A DNA stretch of 16,572 nt, taken from the NCBI GenBank assembly GCA_030674155.1, contig JASPKP010005034.1, positions 1 through 16,572 on the forward strand, given 5' to 3'. Source of the DNA: Stramonita haemastoma (lineage: Eukaryota; Mollusca; Gastropoda; Neogastropoda; Muricidae). Below are positions 1 to 8,155 of this stretch, one piece after another; the first letter of the stretch is position 1; every line of letters starts with the position of its first letter. The notes beneath the pieces were generated by a model. It searched no databases. It was not told the origin of the DNA and worked only from the letters and a program-made list of their open reading frames with translations. A program made the translations under genes and the position numbers.

Positions 1-1480
1 CTTCTGCAGGGATCTGCCCAGGTCTCAGACTTGCCGTTCTTAAAATTGTTGTGGCCTGGGACCCTTTTCCTTTGGGGGAGCACACACTTGACGCAGGTCG
101 TTGGGGTGTGGGTATCTTTGGGGGGTTTGTAGGAGTTGGCTGTTGAGAACTCCGGGAAGTGCTAAATCCACCGTTTTTCTGTCCTTCGTCATCACTATTA
201 CTCCTCCTTTCTTGTCTTTTACTGGTTCTCTGGTTTGGGCAATTTCCCTGTAACTTCTTGTGTAAAGACAGGCCCTTTGGTAAGTTCGGGTCTACATCTT
301 CTGCTTTTTTTGCCAATGTCCCCAAGTATTTTTGCTTATCTGCTTAAGCTTCGCTTTAACAACCCTTTTTGTTTCAGTGTTTTCTCTTGGGCTTTTTTTT
401 TTTGCTGTCATGTCCTAATGCGTTGACGGCTAACTTTTTTTCTCTTCTTCTTCTATTTTCTCTAGCGTAGCGTGAAATCCATTCCTTTGGTGTGAAAATT
501 TGGGGCCCTGTACTTCCTACATTTGAGGTACTGTCTCTTTCACTCTCTGCCCACCTCTCTTCTATGTCCTCTTAAAGCAGCTCTCCTAGGATTGGAACTT
601 TTTGGATAGATGCCCTTAAAACTTTTTTGCTTCCGTTTCCTCAGCGCCGGGGTGTTGTAACGCTGGCGTTGACTGGGACCCCCCCCGTCCAATTTTCTTT
701 CACTTCGCTCCAATGGGGCAAAATGAGGGTGACCCGAAGCAACGTCTGTTCCTCGCTTGACGCGTACTCCTGCAGGGAGCCGAAACTTCTTCACGTGCAG
801 ATTGGTCAATCTGGTTCTCCGTCGACAGGTCTGGGGGCACCTAATTGCCTTTGTATCCTTCTGTGCGAAAAACACTTCCCCCATGCCAGGTTGCTTGTGG
901 CACCAGGTCTGCGAACCTCTCCCCGTTGTCGTTCTTTTACCTACCCATGCCGCCCCATGTTTCCCTCGTTCCCCAGTTGTCACTCCCACTTGGGAAATTG
1001 AGGTCCCCCATTACGAAAAAATGATGTTCTCTTTTTTGTTTGTACGAGGGTCTGCAATCTGTTGTAAAAGTCGCCCCCCTCCTCCTCGTGTGTTCGTTGG
1101 GGTAGACTGATAATTCTATTTGATCCTCTTCTTTTTTGCGGAAAGAGGCTGTCATGATCCTTTTGCCCTGCGCCTTCCCCCTATGAGTGCTCCCTGTGCT
1201 GGTTGGAAAGCATCAGGCGGCTCCCTGGGTGGTGCAGCATCTTCCTGCTCGGCCCCGAGAACCACAGCTGCCCGGAAGTATTGCTTTGCCGGAACCAGTC
1301 CTCTTGTTTCGCTGATTCCTAGGATTGTGGGGTTGTTTTTCCTCATCTCTGCGGCTCTTGCGCGTCTTCCCTGTCTCGTCGGCCCTGAGTTCCACTACGA
1401 GGATGTGGTGATCCTGGGGAAATGATGGCTTCGTGTGACGGCTTTCCAATGACTCGGCTTTCACCGCCCGATTTCATACA
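1..1480 (-). pseudogene. RTE ORF, APE-like endonuclease and linker, frameshifted (left arm)
   Basis: Minus-strand fragments in several frames line up along one endonuclease. They are a TGKT-type N-terminal stretch (near 1370-1390), ISETR at 1302-1316, a region ending QGALIG (near 1170-1190), and MGDLN at 997-1011, which holds a catalytic-type Asp/Asn pair of the exonuclease-endonuclease-phosphatase fold. Next come VKRGTDVAS with the His-containing motif degraded to SGHPH (about 722-743), and then SQRQRYNT near 650-672. Bases 1-540 correspond to the charged linker before the reverse transcriptase. No frame stays open for more than about 150 codons, because of frameshifts. Several of these differ from those in the right-arm copy, so they may be sequencing errors and not decay. 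Confidence 0.82.
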
Positions 1481-1636
1481 AACCTTCCAGCTTGGGGTCC
1501 ATCCTCCCAGGTCTGCAAGTCTGTTAAATTGTTTTTTGGCGTATCTGTAGCTAAGGGGGTTTTTTTACAGGTGGGGTAGCAACCCTACGCCAACCCTCCT
1601 TTTTCAAACCGGGCTTGGGACCCTCCCAGGCAGAGT
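1..1636 (-). mobile_element. RTE-type non-LTR retrotransposon, 5' part (left arm copy)
   Basis: On the minus strand this is the 5' untranslated region and endonuclease region of an RTE-clade retrotransposon; the downstream part is cut by the window start. The 5' end lies near 1636, just inside a minisatellite, at a GC-rich segment shared with 13858-13925. Such elements move by nicking target DNA with an APE-like endonuclease and copying their RNA at the nick. The same element is in the right arm at 13858-16572, where it extends into the reverse transcriptase. The clade assignment comes from recognising protein motifs, not from a search. Confidence 0.85.
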
Positions 1637-1800
1637 TAATGTCTATTTTCTGGGGGAAAAATAGTAGGAGAAATAAAGCTTCTATTTTTCCGGGCTTTAA
1701 TGAATAAATATAATTGTAGGGGAATCTCAATATGTCTATTTACTGGGGTAATGGTAATAAAAATAAAATAAGGGAATTTCAAGATGCCTATTTACCCATG
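1637..1800. repeat. About 50-bp minisatellite, 3-4 units (left arm)
   Basis: Imperfect units contain TCTATTT followed by CTGGGGTAAT-like and GGGAAT(C/T)TCAA-like blocks, with starts near 1641, 1681 and 1735 and a partial unit near 1787. The array sits exactly between the RTE 5' end and a SINE tail fragment. It could be the extreme 5' end of the RTE copy or an independent minisatellite. Confidence 0.7.
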
Positions 1801-1867
1801 TAATCATGTATGGGAATTTCATGGGGTAAGAAATTCCCCGAAAAAATGAAAAAAAAGTTTTTTAAAA

Positions 1868-1935
1868 AAAGCGCTCTCCCGGGGAGAGCACCTAATTTCG
1901 CGCAGATAAATTGCCTTTTTACTTAAAGTGATTTC
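1868..1935 (+). mobile_element. SINE 3'-tail fragment (left arm)
   Basis: Starting at GCGCTCTCCCGGGGAGAGC (1871-1889), this segment continues with an AATTTCGCGCAGATAAATT-like block. It is the same 3' domain seen at the tail of the larger SINE at 4955-5400 and 10103-10505. The tRNA-derived head and central region are absent, so this is a 5'-truncated copy. It leads directly into a pentanucleotide array, which fits expansion of the SINE's own 3' tail repeat. Confidence 0.65.
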
Positions 1936-2290
1936 ATACGTACAACACAGTACAATCAATACAGTACAATACAAACAAAAAATCAATACATTCAAAACGA
2001 TACGTATAAAAACAATAAAAAAACAATAAATAGAACAAATGTAAACAATACAAACAATACAAAACAATCAACACAAAAACCATACGATATGGATACCATA
2101 CAAATGATACAATACAACCCCAAAACGATAAATACAAAAACAAAAACATACAATACAATGCGATACAATACAATAAATGTAATGCAGACAATTTTAATTT
2201 TACAACCCCAATACATTCGATACGAACAATACAACACAACGCAATAAAAATGCAAATAACGCAAACAAAACAACACAAACTTAGAACGCT
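1936..2290. repeat. Pentanucleotide microsatellite, TACAA/ATACA type (left arm)
   Basis: Degenerate units of the form TACAA, ATACA, ATACG and AAACA repeat for roughly 350 bases. Open frames on the opposite strand are low-complexity Cys/Tyr/Val/Leu translations of the repeat and are not proteins. The mirror copy is at 13150-13555. Confidence 0.9.
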
Positions 2291-2699
2291 ACATGCAACA
2301 AAATAAAAGGATACTTCAAGAATTCGGTAATCCCTTATTTCCCCCTACCCACTTCTGTGAAGTAATAGGGGCCTTTTGACAACACACTTCCATGAAAAAA
2401 ATCTTTAAACCCGACCTGCAGTCATGCTACACAATTACGGCGCATTAGGGGCTTTTCGAAAGTACCTGTCCACTGAGAAAACACCCAAACTTGTCAGCCC
2501 CTTCAAACTTTCACGTCTGGACTTTTTGCAATTCTTTTTTGGGTGGTCTCCCAGCATCATCTTTCCACTCCCTTTGCGTTAAAAAAACTTGCAGCTCGTC
2601 GGCCCTCAAAAGAAAAATTCTGAGCACATTCCCCTCTCTTGCAATCTCTTGCAATACCCTCTTTACAAATGCTCCAAAAATTGCCCCCATTACCTTGTA
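2291..2699. other. Unassigned sequence upstream of LINE 3' end (left arm)
   Basis: This is moderately complex sequence with no clear motif. Its right-arm partner is 12780-13149. It lies directly upstream, and on the same strand, of a reverse transcriptase C-terminal segment. It may be more of the same non-LTR element, but I could not recognise a domain in any frame, and the frames of the two arms disagree. Confidence 0.4.
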
Positions 2700-2925
2700 A
2701 ATGTCTTCACTAGTACACACCTTCTCGCCCTTCCCTGGGGCCGCAGATACTCGTCCTTAAAATACCTAGGTTCAACCTACTACCGTTGGCCGCCGCCTAT
2801 CTGTTTTGGTCCCTTAATCTGGAACGACCTCCCTTTCCCCTCCGGCAAAAATCATTATGACACTTTTAAATCCAACCCAAGACACCTTTTTCAAACCTAA
2901 ATTTTCCCTTCGTTTCCGTCTCTTG
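2700..2925 (+). pseudogene. C-terminal end of a second non-LTR reverse transcriptase ORF (left arm)
   Basis: The translated stretch carries FGPLIWNDLPF (2805-2837) followed by DTFKSN and HLFQT (2859-2897). This matches the pattern near the C-terminus of many Jockey/CR1-like reverse transcriptase ORFs: a Phe-Gly/Ala-Pro-x-x-Trp-Asn-x-Leu-Pro block, then FKS-x-LKT-x-x-F. Only the last part of the protein is visible, and the catalytic domain is not in the window. The right-arm copy at 12575-12780 on the minus strand keeps CFGPLI and FKSNLKT. The recognition is from family memory; a chance match is unlikely because both blocks are in order and correctly spaced. Confidence 0.65.
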
Positions 2926-2965
2926 TCTGTCCCCTCCTTCACATCTACCCCCAAAGTTTATACCT

Positions 2966-3007
2966 TTGGGTGTGTGGTGTGTGTGGGCGCGCGCGTGCGC
3001 GCGCGTT
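2966..3007. repeat. TG/CG dinucleotide tract (left arm)
   Basis: A run of TGTG changes to alternating GCGCGCG (about 2988-3005). Alternating purine-pyrimidine of this kind can adopt Z-form DNA. It lies just 3' of the LINE C-terminal segment, where 3' tails often seed microsatellites. The mirror tract at 12450-12490 is mainly CACACA. Confidence 0.85.
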
Positions 3008-3344
3008 TTGGGGGTTTTTTGCGGTTTAGTACGTTCGAATTTGTGGGACCATAGATTACAATTGATTGCTTTGGTTTATATGGTTAAATGCAAGCGTTTT
3101 TGATTTGTTTTTACAGATATAGCGCTATTAAATTCCAGTTATTTTTTTTAATAAAAAACTATGATATGAAACAAACAATTAATGCATACAAAAAAAATAT
3201 ACTATCAATAAAAACACAATTATAAAAGTTTCTCTGTTTTTATACAATGTGCTGGGCCGTATTAAAATGTTGCTAACCTCGAATGGATGAAATCAGGTCT
3301 TCACCACACCCCAAAGCTCAAAGATAACAAAAAAATTTTAAAAA
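3008..3344. other. AT-rich sequence without recognised feature (left arm)
   Basis: Mostly A/T-rich DNA with short homopolymers. I see no coding or RNA signature. It mirrors 12131-12445. Confidence 0.5.
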
Positions 3345-3635
3345 GGTGGGGGAAAGGGGTCCCAAAAACCTTTTATTGTCGTAGGGACAAGGCATGAGAG
3401 ACCTTAGCCCCCTGGGGCCCACATTTTGAGGGGGGCGCCCATCTCTTCCCTCACGTTTTACCTTCCCGACCCAAAAAGAGGGCAGTACCCATTGCAGCAA
3501 ATGAATTGGGGGGGGGGAACGTACGAACCCAAAGGGTGGGCAAAAGTTCACCCATCCAACTGGTAACCCCCTCGGCTGTTTAACTTGACTGGGCAAAGCA
3601 AGTGCTCGACCCTAGGCTACCCGCCCCCCTAACGA
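3345..3635 (-). mobile_element. SINE-like repeat copy A (left arm)
   Basis: On the minus strand the unit starts with a tRNA A-box-like GGTAGCCTAGG (TAGCTCA in the mirror copy), then GTTACCAGTTGGATGGGTG, CTGC-AATGGGTACTGCCCTC, GGGAAGGTAAAACGTGAGGG, GGGCGCCCCCCTC, and a 3' block ending in CCTACGACAATAAAAGG. The same blocks in the same order occur in copy B (3884-4165), and the 3' half recurs in copy C. I do not recognise a named family. The head resembles a tRNA promoter, but there is no tRNA fold. Confidence 0.6.
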
Positions 3636-3883
3636 TATGAACTCACCATTGATAAAAGGACTGAAAAAATCTTTCGACGTCCTAACATGGTGCCTACATC
3701 CAAATTTAAAAATTTAATGTCCCCTTTTTTTTGATTGAAATCCTCCATACCCCCAAAAAGGGTCCGAGGGCAAATCCGATCTTGACCTTGAAAAACGCTA
3801 AAACCGAAAAACTTCTCCTGGCAGGTCCCCTAGTGCTGTCCTGGATTCCCGGGGGGAGGAAAAAGGGAGTAACATTCTAGGGG
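3636..3883. other. Spacer between SINE-like copies A and B (left arm)
   Basis: Unique-looking sequence that holds nothing I can name. It separates two copies of the same repeat in opposite orientation, so A-spacer-B is a small inverted repeat nested within the large palindrome. It mirrors 11591-11834. Confidence 0.5.
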
Positions 3884-4165
3884 CGGGATAGCTCAGGGGG
3901 TCCAGCGCTCCTTTCCCCCGGTAAATTTAAGCACTTTTGGCGTGGTTACCGGGTTGGGATGGTGACTGTTTACGCACCTTGGCCTCAGTACACCCCCCCA
4001 GTTAAACCCAGCTGTCAATGGGTACCTGCCCTCCTAAGGTGGGGAAATTTTTAAAGCACGGGGGAGGGGATGGGGCCGCCCTAAAACAGCGGCTCCTTGA
4101 AAAGCTGAGGTCTCGAGCCTTTTTCCCCCTACGACCACACAGATTTGGGACACCTTTTATATTTT
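3884..4165 (+). mobile_element. SINE-like repeat copy B (left arm)
   Basis: It begins with GGGATAGCTCAGGGGG (3885-3900), a good match to a tRNA A box. It continues with a GGTTACCGGGTTGGGATGG block (3945-3963), CTTGGCCTCAGTACA, CAGCTGTCAATGGGTACC, GGTGGGGAAATTTTTAAAGC, AAAGCTGAGGTCTC and CCTACGACCACA. These are the blocks of copy A on the other strand. The family looks like a RNA polymerase III-type non-autonomous element of about 280 bp. Confidence 0.6.
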
Positions 4166-4204
4166 ACAAAATTCTTGATGATTCCTCTAGGCTTTTTAGC
4201 GGGG

Positions 4205-4278
4205 GATGCACAACAACAAAATAAACAACAACAAGGATAAACAACAACAACAATGACGACAAAAACTACAACAACAAC
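4205..4278. repeat. CAA trinucleotide array (left arm)
   Basis: Imperfect CAACAA units with TAA/GAC interruptions lie immediately 3' of SINE-like copy B, which suggests an expanded SINE tail. The mirror copy is the TTG array at 11198-11270. Confidence 0.9.
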
Positions 4279-4387
4279 AATTACATTGACAATAGTCAAT
4301 GCACTTTCATAAGGAAATCATTTTCTGTCCGACTGAAAAATATTTCATTTTCTTCCCTCCAAGGTAAAGGTGCTTTCTAATAATTAC

Positions 4388-4655
4388 GCAGTTGTACATC
4401 GGCCCTCATTCATGGGGGCCGTATTGAGGGGGCCCCTCCCCCCCCTCGGCTTTACCCCCCCTGACCCGAAGAGGGCAGGTACCAATTGACACTGGAAAAC
4501 TGAAGGGACTGTACTGAAGCCTAGGGGCCGAGTGGTCTCCCTTTCGAGAGACACCACGCTCGTGTTTTTTAATTTAGCATGGGGAGAGAAAAATGTTCTG
4601 ACCACAGAGGGTTGTCCCCCTTGGAAGTGGGGCTGGGTTGAGCCTCTTAAGGTGA
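4388..4655 (-). mobile_element. SINE-like repeat copy C, variant 5' half (left arm)
   Basis: On the minus strand the 3' half shares the TCAATTGGTACCTGCCCTC, GGGGCCCCCTCAATACGG and GGCCGATGTACAACTGCG-type blocks with copies A and B. The 5' half is different: GAGGCTCAACCCAGCCCC, AAGGGGGACAACCC, TCTCCCCATGCTAAATTA and GTCTCTCGAAAGGGAGACC. The family therefore appears modular, with one 3' body joined to more than one head. Confidence 0.55.
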
Positions 4656-4954
4656 GTGACCTTTAATATATTCATTTTTTTTTTATATCGGGGAAATGAA
4701 TAAGCAATTTTTTTTTTTTAATTTTCATCCCTTTTTTGGTTGTTTCGTTTTTGATTTTTTTTTCACTGTTCCCCCGGCCCGCGATGGCCTAGTTTTTTAA
4801 AAATTGGAACAAGAACAACCCTGTGCCAAGATGTTCTTTTCCTTTCGTTCGCACACCGGGGGCCCCGGTTTACAGTCTCAAACTAAAATTTTTGTTTTGC
4901 CTTGGGAGAAGGGCTGAAAATCGATAACAAAAACTAAAACATAAAAAATTTTCA
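4656..4954. other. AT- and homopolymer-rich spacer (left arm)
   Basis: Long T and A runs with no recognised element. It mirrors 10506-10794. Confidence 0.5.
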
Positions 4955-5400
4955 ATAATATAATTTTACCACTTTTTGTCACACAATTTCTCCTGCGTGA
5001 AATTCACGCTACTCTTTCCCCGGGGGGAAACTGCGCCACCCAAAATGCAAACGGCCCCACCCAATTTTTTTTTTTCTTTTTCCTGTCTGCAACTGGGATT
5101 ACTTTTGGTTTTTCCCCTTTAGAGGGGGGCTTTTTTTTTCCAAAATTTTTTTTTTCCAGGAACAATCCTCCTTTTTTTTTCCCCTGGGGTCCCTTTTACG
5201 TGGGGCTAAATAATGGGTTTTTAACAACCGGAACTTGGGGTTTTAATCTCTCATTCGAATGACCCACCACCCACCCCCACCAACTCATGAAACTAATGGA
5301 TGGGGAAAAGTTTGGGGCCCAAACGGGGATTCGAAACCCCCACCGGGACACCCGATCCGGGCTTTTCGCTTTCTTTAACAGGCGGGGTTACCTCTATAAA
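4955..5400 (-). mobile_element. tRNA-derived SINE with conserved central domain (left arm)
   Basis: Read on the minus strand from 5400: a tRNA-like head with GTTACC..CGCCTG and AAGCGAAAAGCCCGGATCG, a B-box-like GGTTTCGAATCCC (about 5328-5340), a central CATTCGAATGAGAG block (5252-5265), a CACGTAAAAGGGACCCC-like block (about 5190-5206), and a 3' region with GAAAGAGTAGCGTGAATTTCACGCAGG. The right-arm copy at 10103-10505 is clearer. These are features of metazoan tRNA-SINE superfamilies that carry a conserved central domain. I believe the 3' part is known from molluscs but could not check it. Confidence 0.7.
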
Positions 5401-5814
5401 ACCCCCGAACCACATTATAGTAATGTATGCAGTGTAAAAAGTAAAGGGAATTAATGTAATTAGTGCCTTTTCAGGTTTTAAAAAACACCAATACTGACAC
5501 TGTTTTCAAACAAGAAACCCGATCTTTTTTTAAATAAAAACCGACACCAAAACCGACAAAAGTTTATAGGCCCCGACACCCCAAAATTGGTTGGATAACA
5601 AACGGTTACTTTGAAGCCCAGCAAAGTTTAAATAAAATCTACCCAAAATACCAAAAAAAAAAACAGAATGAAAAAAAAAAAAGAAAAGTCCAGAAAAAAG
5701 GGCGGGGAAATAATCTTGGTTTTGCTGTAAACAATTGCTCAAATTTTAAAACCCACCCCCAACAAATTAAAGAATAAAAAAAATAAAAAAAAATACAATT
5801 TTTTAACCCCCACA
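5401..5814. other. AT-rich spacer with long A runs (left arm)
   Basis: A-rich sequence with runs of 8-11 A and no recognisable gene. The end near the SINE contains TAATGTA-type short repeats, matching the TTACATT repeats at 10058-10104. Confidence 0.5.
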
Positions 5815-6275
5815 AAAATCACACAAAACATACACAAAACACTCAAATCACCAAAAACCCCATTCACATACACCTTTTCAATTTGAACATACCCAAAATT
5901 CAACACATACAATCACAACACACATTCACACACAAAAGTTTAAACACACACACACACACAACAAAACACACCCAACACACCAAAAAAACACACACACAAC
6001 ACACACACACAAACCCCCACACAAACCACACAAAAACCAAAACCACCACGCAAAGCACCACGCACGCACAAATTTATACATGTACACACGCATTCCTGCT
6101 TGGGGGGAGGTGGGCACACAAAATACACAAATCACTGCGCACGTTCACACACACAAAAAAAACAAAAACCCACACACACAACAAACACACAAAACAACAC
6201 ACAAAAACAAAACCCACACACACACCACCCCACCCACACACACACACACACCACTACAACACACAAAAGATTTTA
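5815..6275. repeat. Compound CA satellite with TTTATACATGT core, block 1 (left arm)
   Basis: Degenerate CACACA and CAAAACAC units are interrupted by one complex core at about 6061-6120 (CACGCACGC, TTTATACATGTACACACGC, then a GC-rich stretch). The core is conserved in the mirror copy at 9481-9540, and a related core recurs within the second CA block at 6725-6775. Thr/His-rich and Cys/Val-rich open frames here are translations of the repeat. Confidence 0.85.
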
Positions 6276-6600
6276 AAATTTTTTTCCTTTCACCCCCCTT
6301 TTGGGGCATGGAGGATAACCAAAAAAAATTCAACAGAAAAAGAAACCTTAAAAGGGAATAAAAATCCAAAAGTATTACAATACCAACAGGAAATTTAAAA
6401 GCAAAAATTCTTCGCAAATATAAAAAAAAACAATATTTAAAAACTCCCCGAACATCTTTTTTAAGGAAGTAAATATCTGTAAAGGGGAAAAGTTTAAAGA
6501 GGCATTTAAAACTAATTTTTAAAAAATAATTGCAAATCATGAAATTTTGACAGAGACAGGAAACTTTTTTTGAAATTTCCCCTCAATCAACTTCCCCCCA
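6276..6600. other. Insert between CA blocks 1 and 2 (left arm)
   Basis: A/T-rich, non-repetitive sequence of about 325 bases. It includes the segment 6537-6561, whose 25 bases are identical in reverse complement at 9042-9066. No coding motif was recognised. The insert may be part of a longer-period satellite unit. Confidence 0.5.
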
Positions 6601-7000
6601 CACCACACACAAAACACACACACACAACCCACACACACACACACACACACACAAAAACACACAACACTACAAACACACACACACAAACACACACCCACAC
6701 CACCACAACACACAACACCACCACTTTATACATGTGCACAAGCATACAAAGCATGCGGGCGGTGGCCCTTTCGGGACACAAACAAACCCCCACATTCCAC
6801 ACACCATCACCACCCCACACCAAAAAAACAACCCCACAAAACCCCACACACAAAAACCCCAAAAACACCCCCACCACCCCGCACAACACACTCCACGAAC
6901 GGGCCCCACCAAAGCCACAACCACACACAACCAACCACAACCACACCACACCAAAACACACACACACACACACCAAAAACACAACACACCCAACACGAAT
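6601..7000. repeat. Compound CA satellite, block 2 (left arm)
   Basis: CA-rich sequence with ACCACAACC and CCCCAC variants and a second TTTATACATGTGCAC core at 6726-6740. The mirror tract at 8511-9005 is far richer in uninterrupted G, so the true unit sequence is uncertain here. Confidence 0.85.
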
Positions 7001-7365
7001 AAAACCGGGAAAGGGCAGTGTTTGGCTCGTGAAACCCGCTGAAACCCGGGTTCGATTCTCATTCAAGAGGATTTTTTTCCCCCGGAGTTAACATCAGTTT
7101 TTGCCACCCACTCCTTTCCCCAAAAGCCCTTTTTGGAAAAGAATAAAAATCGAAGTCCCCGGGGGGTTTCAAAAAGCACGCAAAACATCTTTTGCCCTAA
7201 ATTTAAAAAACCCCATTCTGGGTTTTTTTTTTAAGAGTAGGCCCTTGGAAACCGGGGGGAAAGGAAAGACAAAAAATTGGGCAAAACCCGTTTCACACGG
7301 GGACGGATTGAAAAAAAGGGACAAGAGAGTTTAAATTTAATTAAACCTCGAAATAATTTAAATTA
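7001..7365 (+). mobile_element. tRNA-like B-box repeat insert (left arm)
   Basis: A complex insert between CA blocks. CCCGGGTTCGATTCTCATT at 7045-7063 matches a tRNA B box and T-arm (GGTTCGANTC), preceded by GGGCAGTGT and GGCTCGTG. The rest has CCAAAAGCCCTTTTTGGAA and repeated C/G homopolymers. The mirror copy at 8156-8510 shares this sequence and its order. It is probably a fragment of a tRNA-derived SINE. No complete tRNA fold can be drawn. Confidence 0.45.
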
Positions 7366-7560
7366 ACCCCACACACACACAACACACAACCAAAACACAA
7401 AACACCCCACACACACACACACACACCACACAACACACACACCAAAACCCCCACACACACACCCCACACAAAACCACCACACAAAACAACAACAAACCGC
7501 CCACAAAAAAACACACACACACCCACACACGCGCCCCACACGCCCCCACACACACACATG
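7366..7560. repeat. Compound CA satellite, block 3 (left arm)
   Basis: CACACA with CCCCACAC and AAACAACAAC interruptions. It mirrors 7961-8155. Confidence 0.9.
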
Positions 7561-7655
7561 CATATCGTAAAATTGCAAAACTTGCCCAACCCACGCAAAA
7601 TATATTTAAAAACTTTTAAAGAATCATGGGACTCATGCTATAAACCTTTTTACAC
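7561..7655. other. Complex insert near the axis (left arm)
   Basis: A roughly 95-base non-repetitive insert (TCGTAAAATTGCAAAACTTG, then AATCATGGGACTCATGC) that aligns closely in reverse complement with 7870-7955. It confirms that the palindrome is not just two unrelated CA and GT tracts meeting. Confidence 0.8.
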
Positions 7656-7735
7656 AAAAAAACCACACACACACAAACCAAAACACAAAACAAAAAACCA
7701 ACACACACACACACAAAACACACACAAAAATAAAT
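7656..7735. repeat. CA satellite, block 4, adjoining the axis (left arm)
   Basis: CACACAC and AAAACAC units lead into the A/T-rich axis hairpin. It pairs with GT-rich 7800-7865. Confidence 0.85.
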
Positions 7736-7755
7736 TAATAAATTATAAATAAAAA

Positions 7756-7795
7756 TATAATAAATTTTATATAAAAAAGTAAAATTTATAAAATA
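7756..7795. repeat. AT-rich hairpin at the palindrome axis
   Basis: Bases 7756-7768 and 7781-7795 are near-perfect reverse complements of each other and flank a 12-base loop (7769-7780). This is the turning point of the palindrome. On either side the sequence changes from CA-rich to GT-rich on the plus strand. The stem is entirely A/T. A short A/T hairpin here could be a natural nucleation point for fold-back. It could equally be where a polymerase or a read crossed to the other strand. Confidence 0.85.
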
Positions 7796-7799
7796 TATT

Positions 7800-7865
7800 T
7801 TGTTTTGTGTTTTGTGGGTTGGTGGGGGTTGTTTTTGAGTGTGGTGTGTGTGGGGTTGTTTGTTG
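7800..7865. repeat. GT satellite adjoining the axis (right arm)
   Basis: Mirror of block 4, with TGTTTTGTGTTTTGTGGG units. It is shorter than its partner by a few CA/GT units. Confidence 0.85.
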
Positions 7866-7960
7866 GACGTTTTATGCAAGATTTTCATGATTCCAATTTA
7901 AAATATAGAAATATTGTGCGTGCGTGCGAGCAAGTGTGCAAATTTTACGAAATAGCCCTG
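7866..7960. other. Complex insert near the axis (right arm)
   Basis: Reverse-complement partner of 7561-7655, sharing AATTTTACGA (7941-7950) and TCATGATTCC (7886-7895). It contains a GTGCGTGCGTGCG run that is shorter in the left arm. Confidence 0.8.
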
Positions 7961-8155
7961 GTGTTTGTTGGGGTGGGGTGCCGGTTTAGGGTTTTGGGGT
8001 TTGTTTTGTTGGGGTGGGCGGGGTTATGTGTTGGGGTGTGTGTTGAAATTTTTGTTTGTGGAGGGGTGTGTGTGTGTGTGGTTGGTTGGTGAGTGAGTGG
8101 GTGTGTGTGTTTTGTTTGTGTGTGTGTGTTTTGTGGGGTGTGTGTGTGTGTTGTT
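7961..8155. repeat. Compound GT satellite, block 3 mirror (right arm)
   Basis: GTGTGTG with GGGGTG and GGTTGGTTGG interruptions, the partner of 7366-7560. Confidence 0.9.

Larger units (their letters stand above)
1..7768 (+). repeat. Left arm of giant inverted repeat (palindrome)
   Basis: The whole stretch reappears in reverse complement in the right half of the window, in mirror order. Anchor pairs I matched by eye are 1-9 with 15499-15507, 653-665 with 14821-14833, 1899-1910 with 13569-13580, 2773-2780 with 12701-12708, 3596-3606 with 11862-11872, 5353-5361 with 10151-10159, 6537-6561 with 9042-9066 (25 identical bases), 7045-7063 with 8454-8472, 7346-7354 with 8168-8176 and 7565-7574 with 7941-7950. 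The coordinate sums stay between 15468 and 15610, so the drift is only indels and microsatellite length. The arm carries transposons and satellites but no host gene. Confidence 0.97.

Noticed and set aside
540..989. A 149-codon minus-strand host gene
   Set aside because: Its sequence is endonuclease and linker of the RTE element (VKRGTDVAS, SQRQRYNT) with frameshifts at both ends.
627..1110. Plus-strand open frames of 117-124 codons over 627-1110
   Set aside because: They are antisense shadows of the minus-strand RTE endonuclease, which carries recognisable motifs.
5883..7091. Thr/His-rich open frames on plus and Cys/Val-rich open frames on minus, and the reverse in 7805-9672
   Set aside because: Translations of CA/GT satellites; several overlapping frames are open at once, as expected for a dinucleotide repeat.
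6601..7560. CRISPR-like array of repeated units
   Set aside because: Units are low-complexity CA with irregular spacing and no unique spacers, and the context is eukaryotic.
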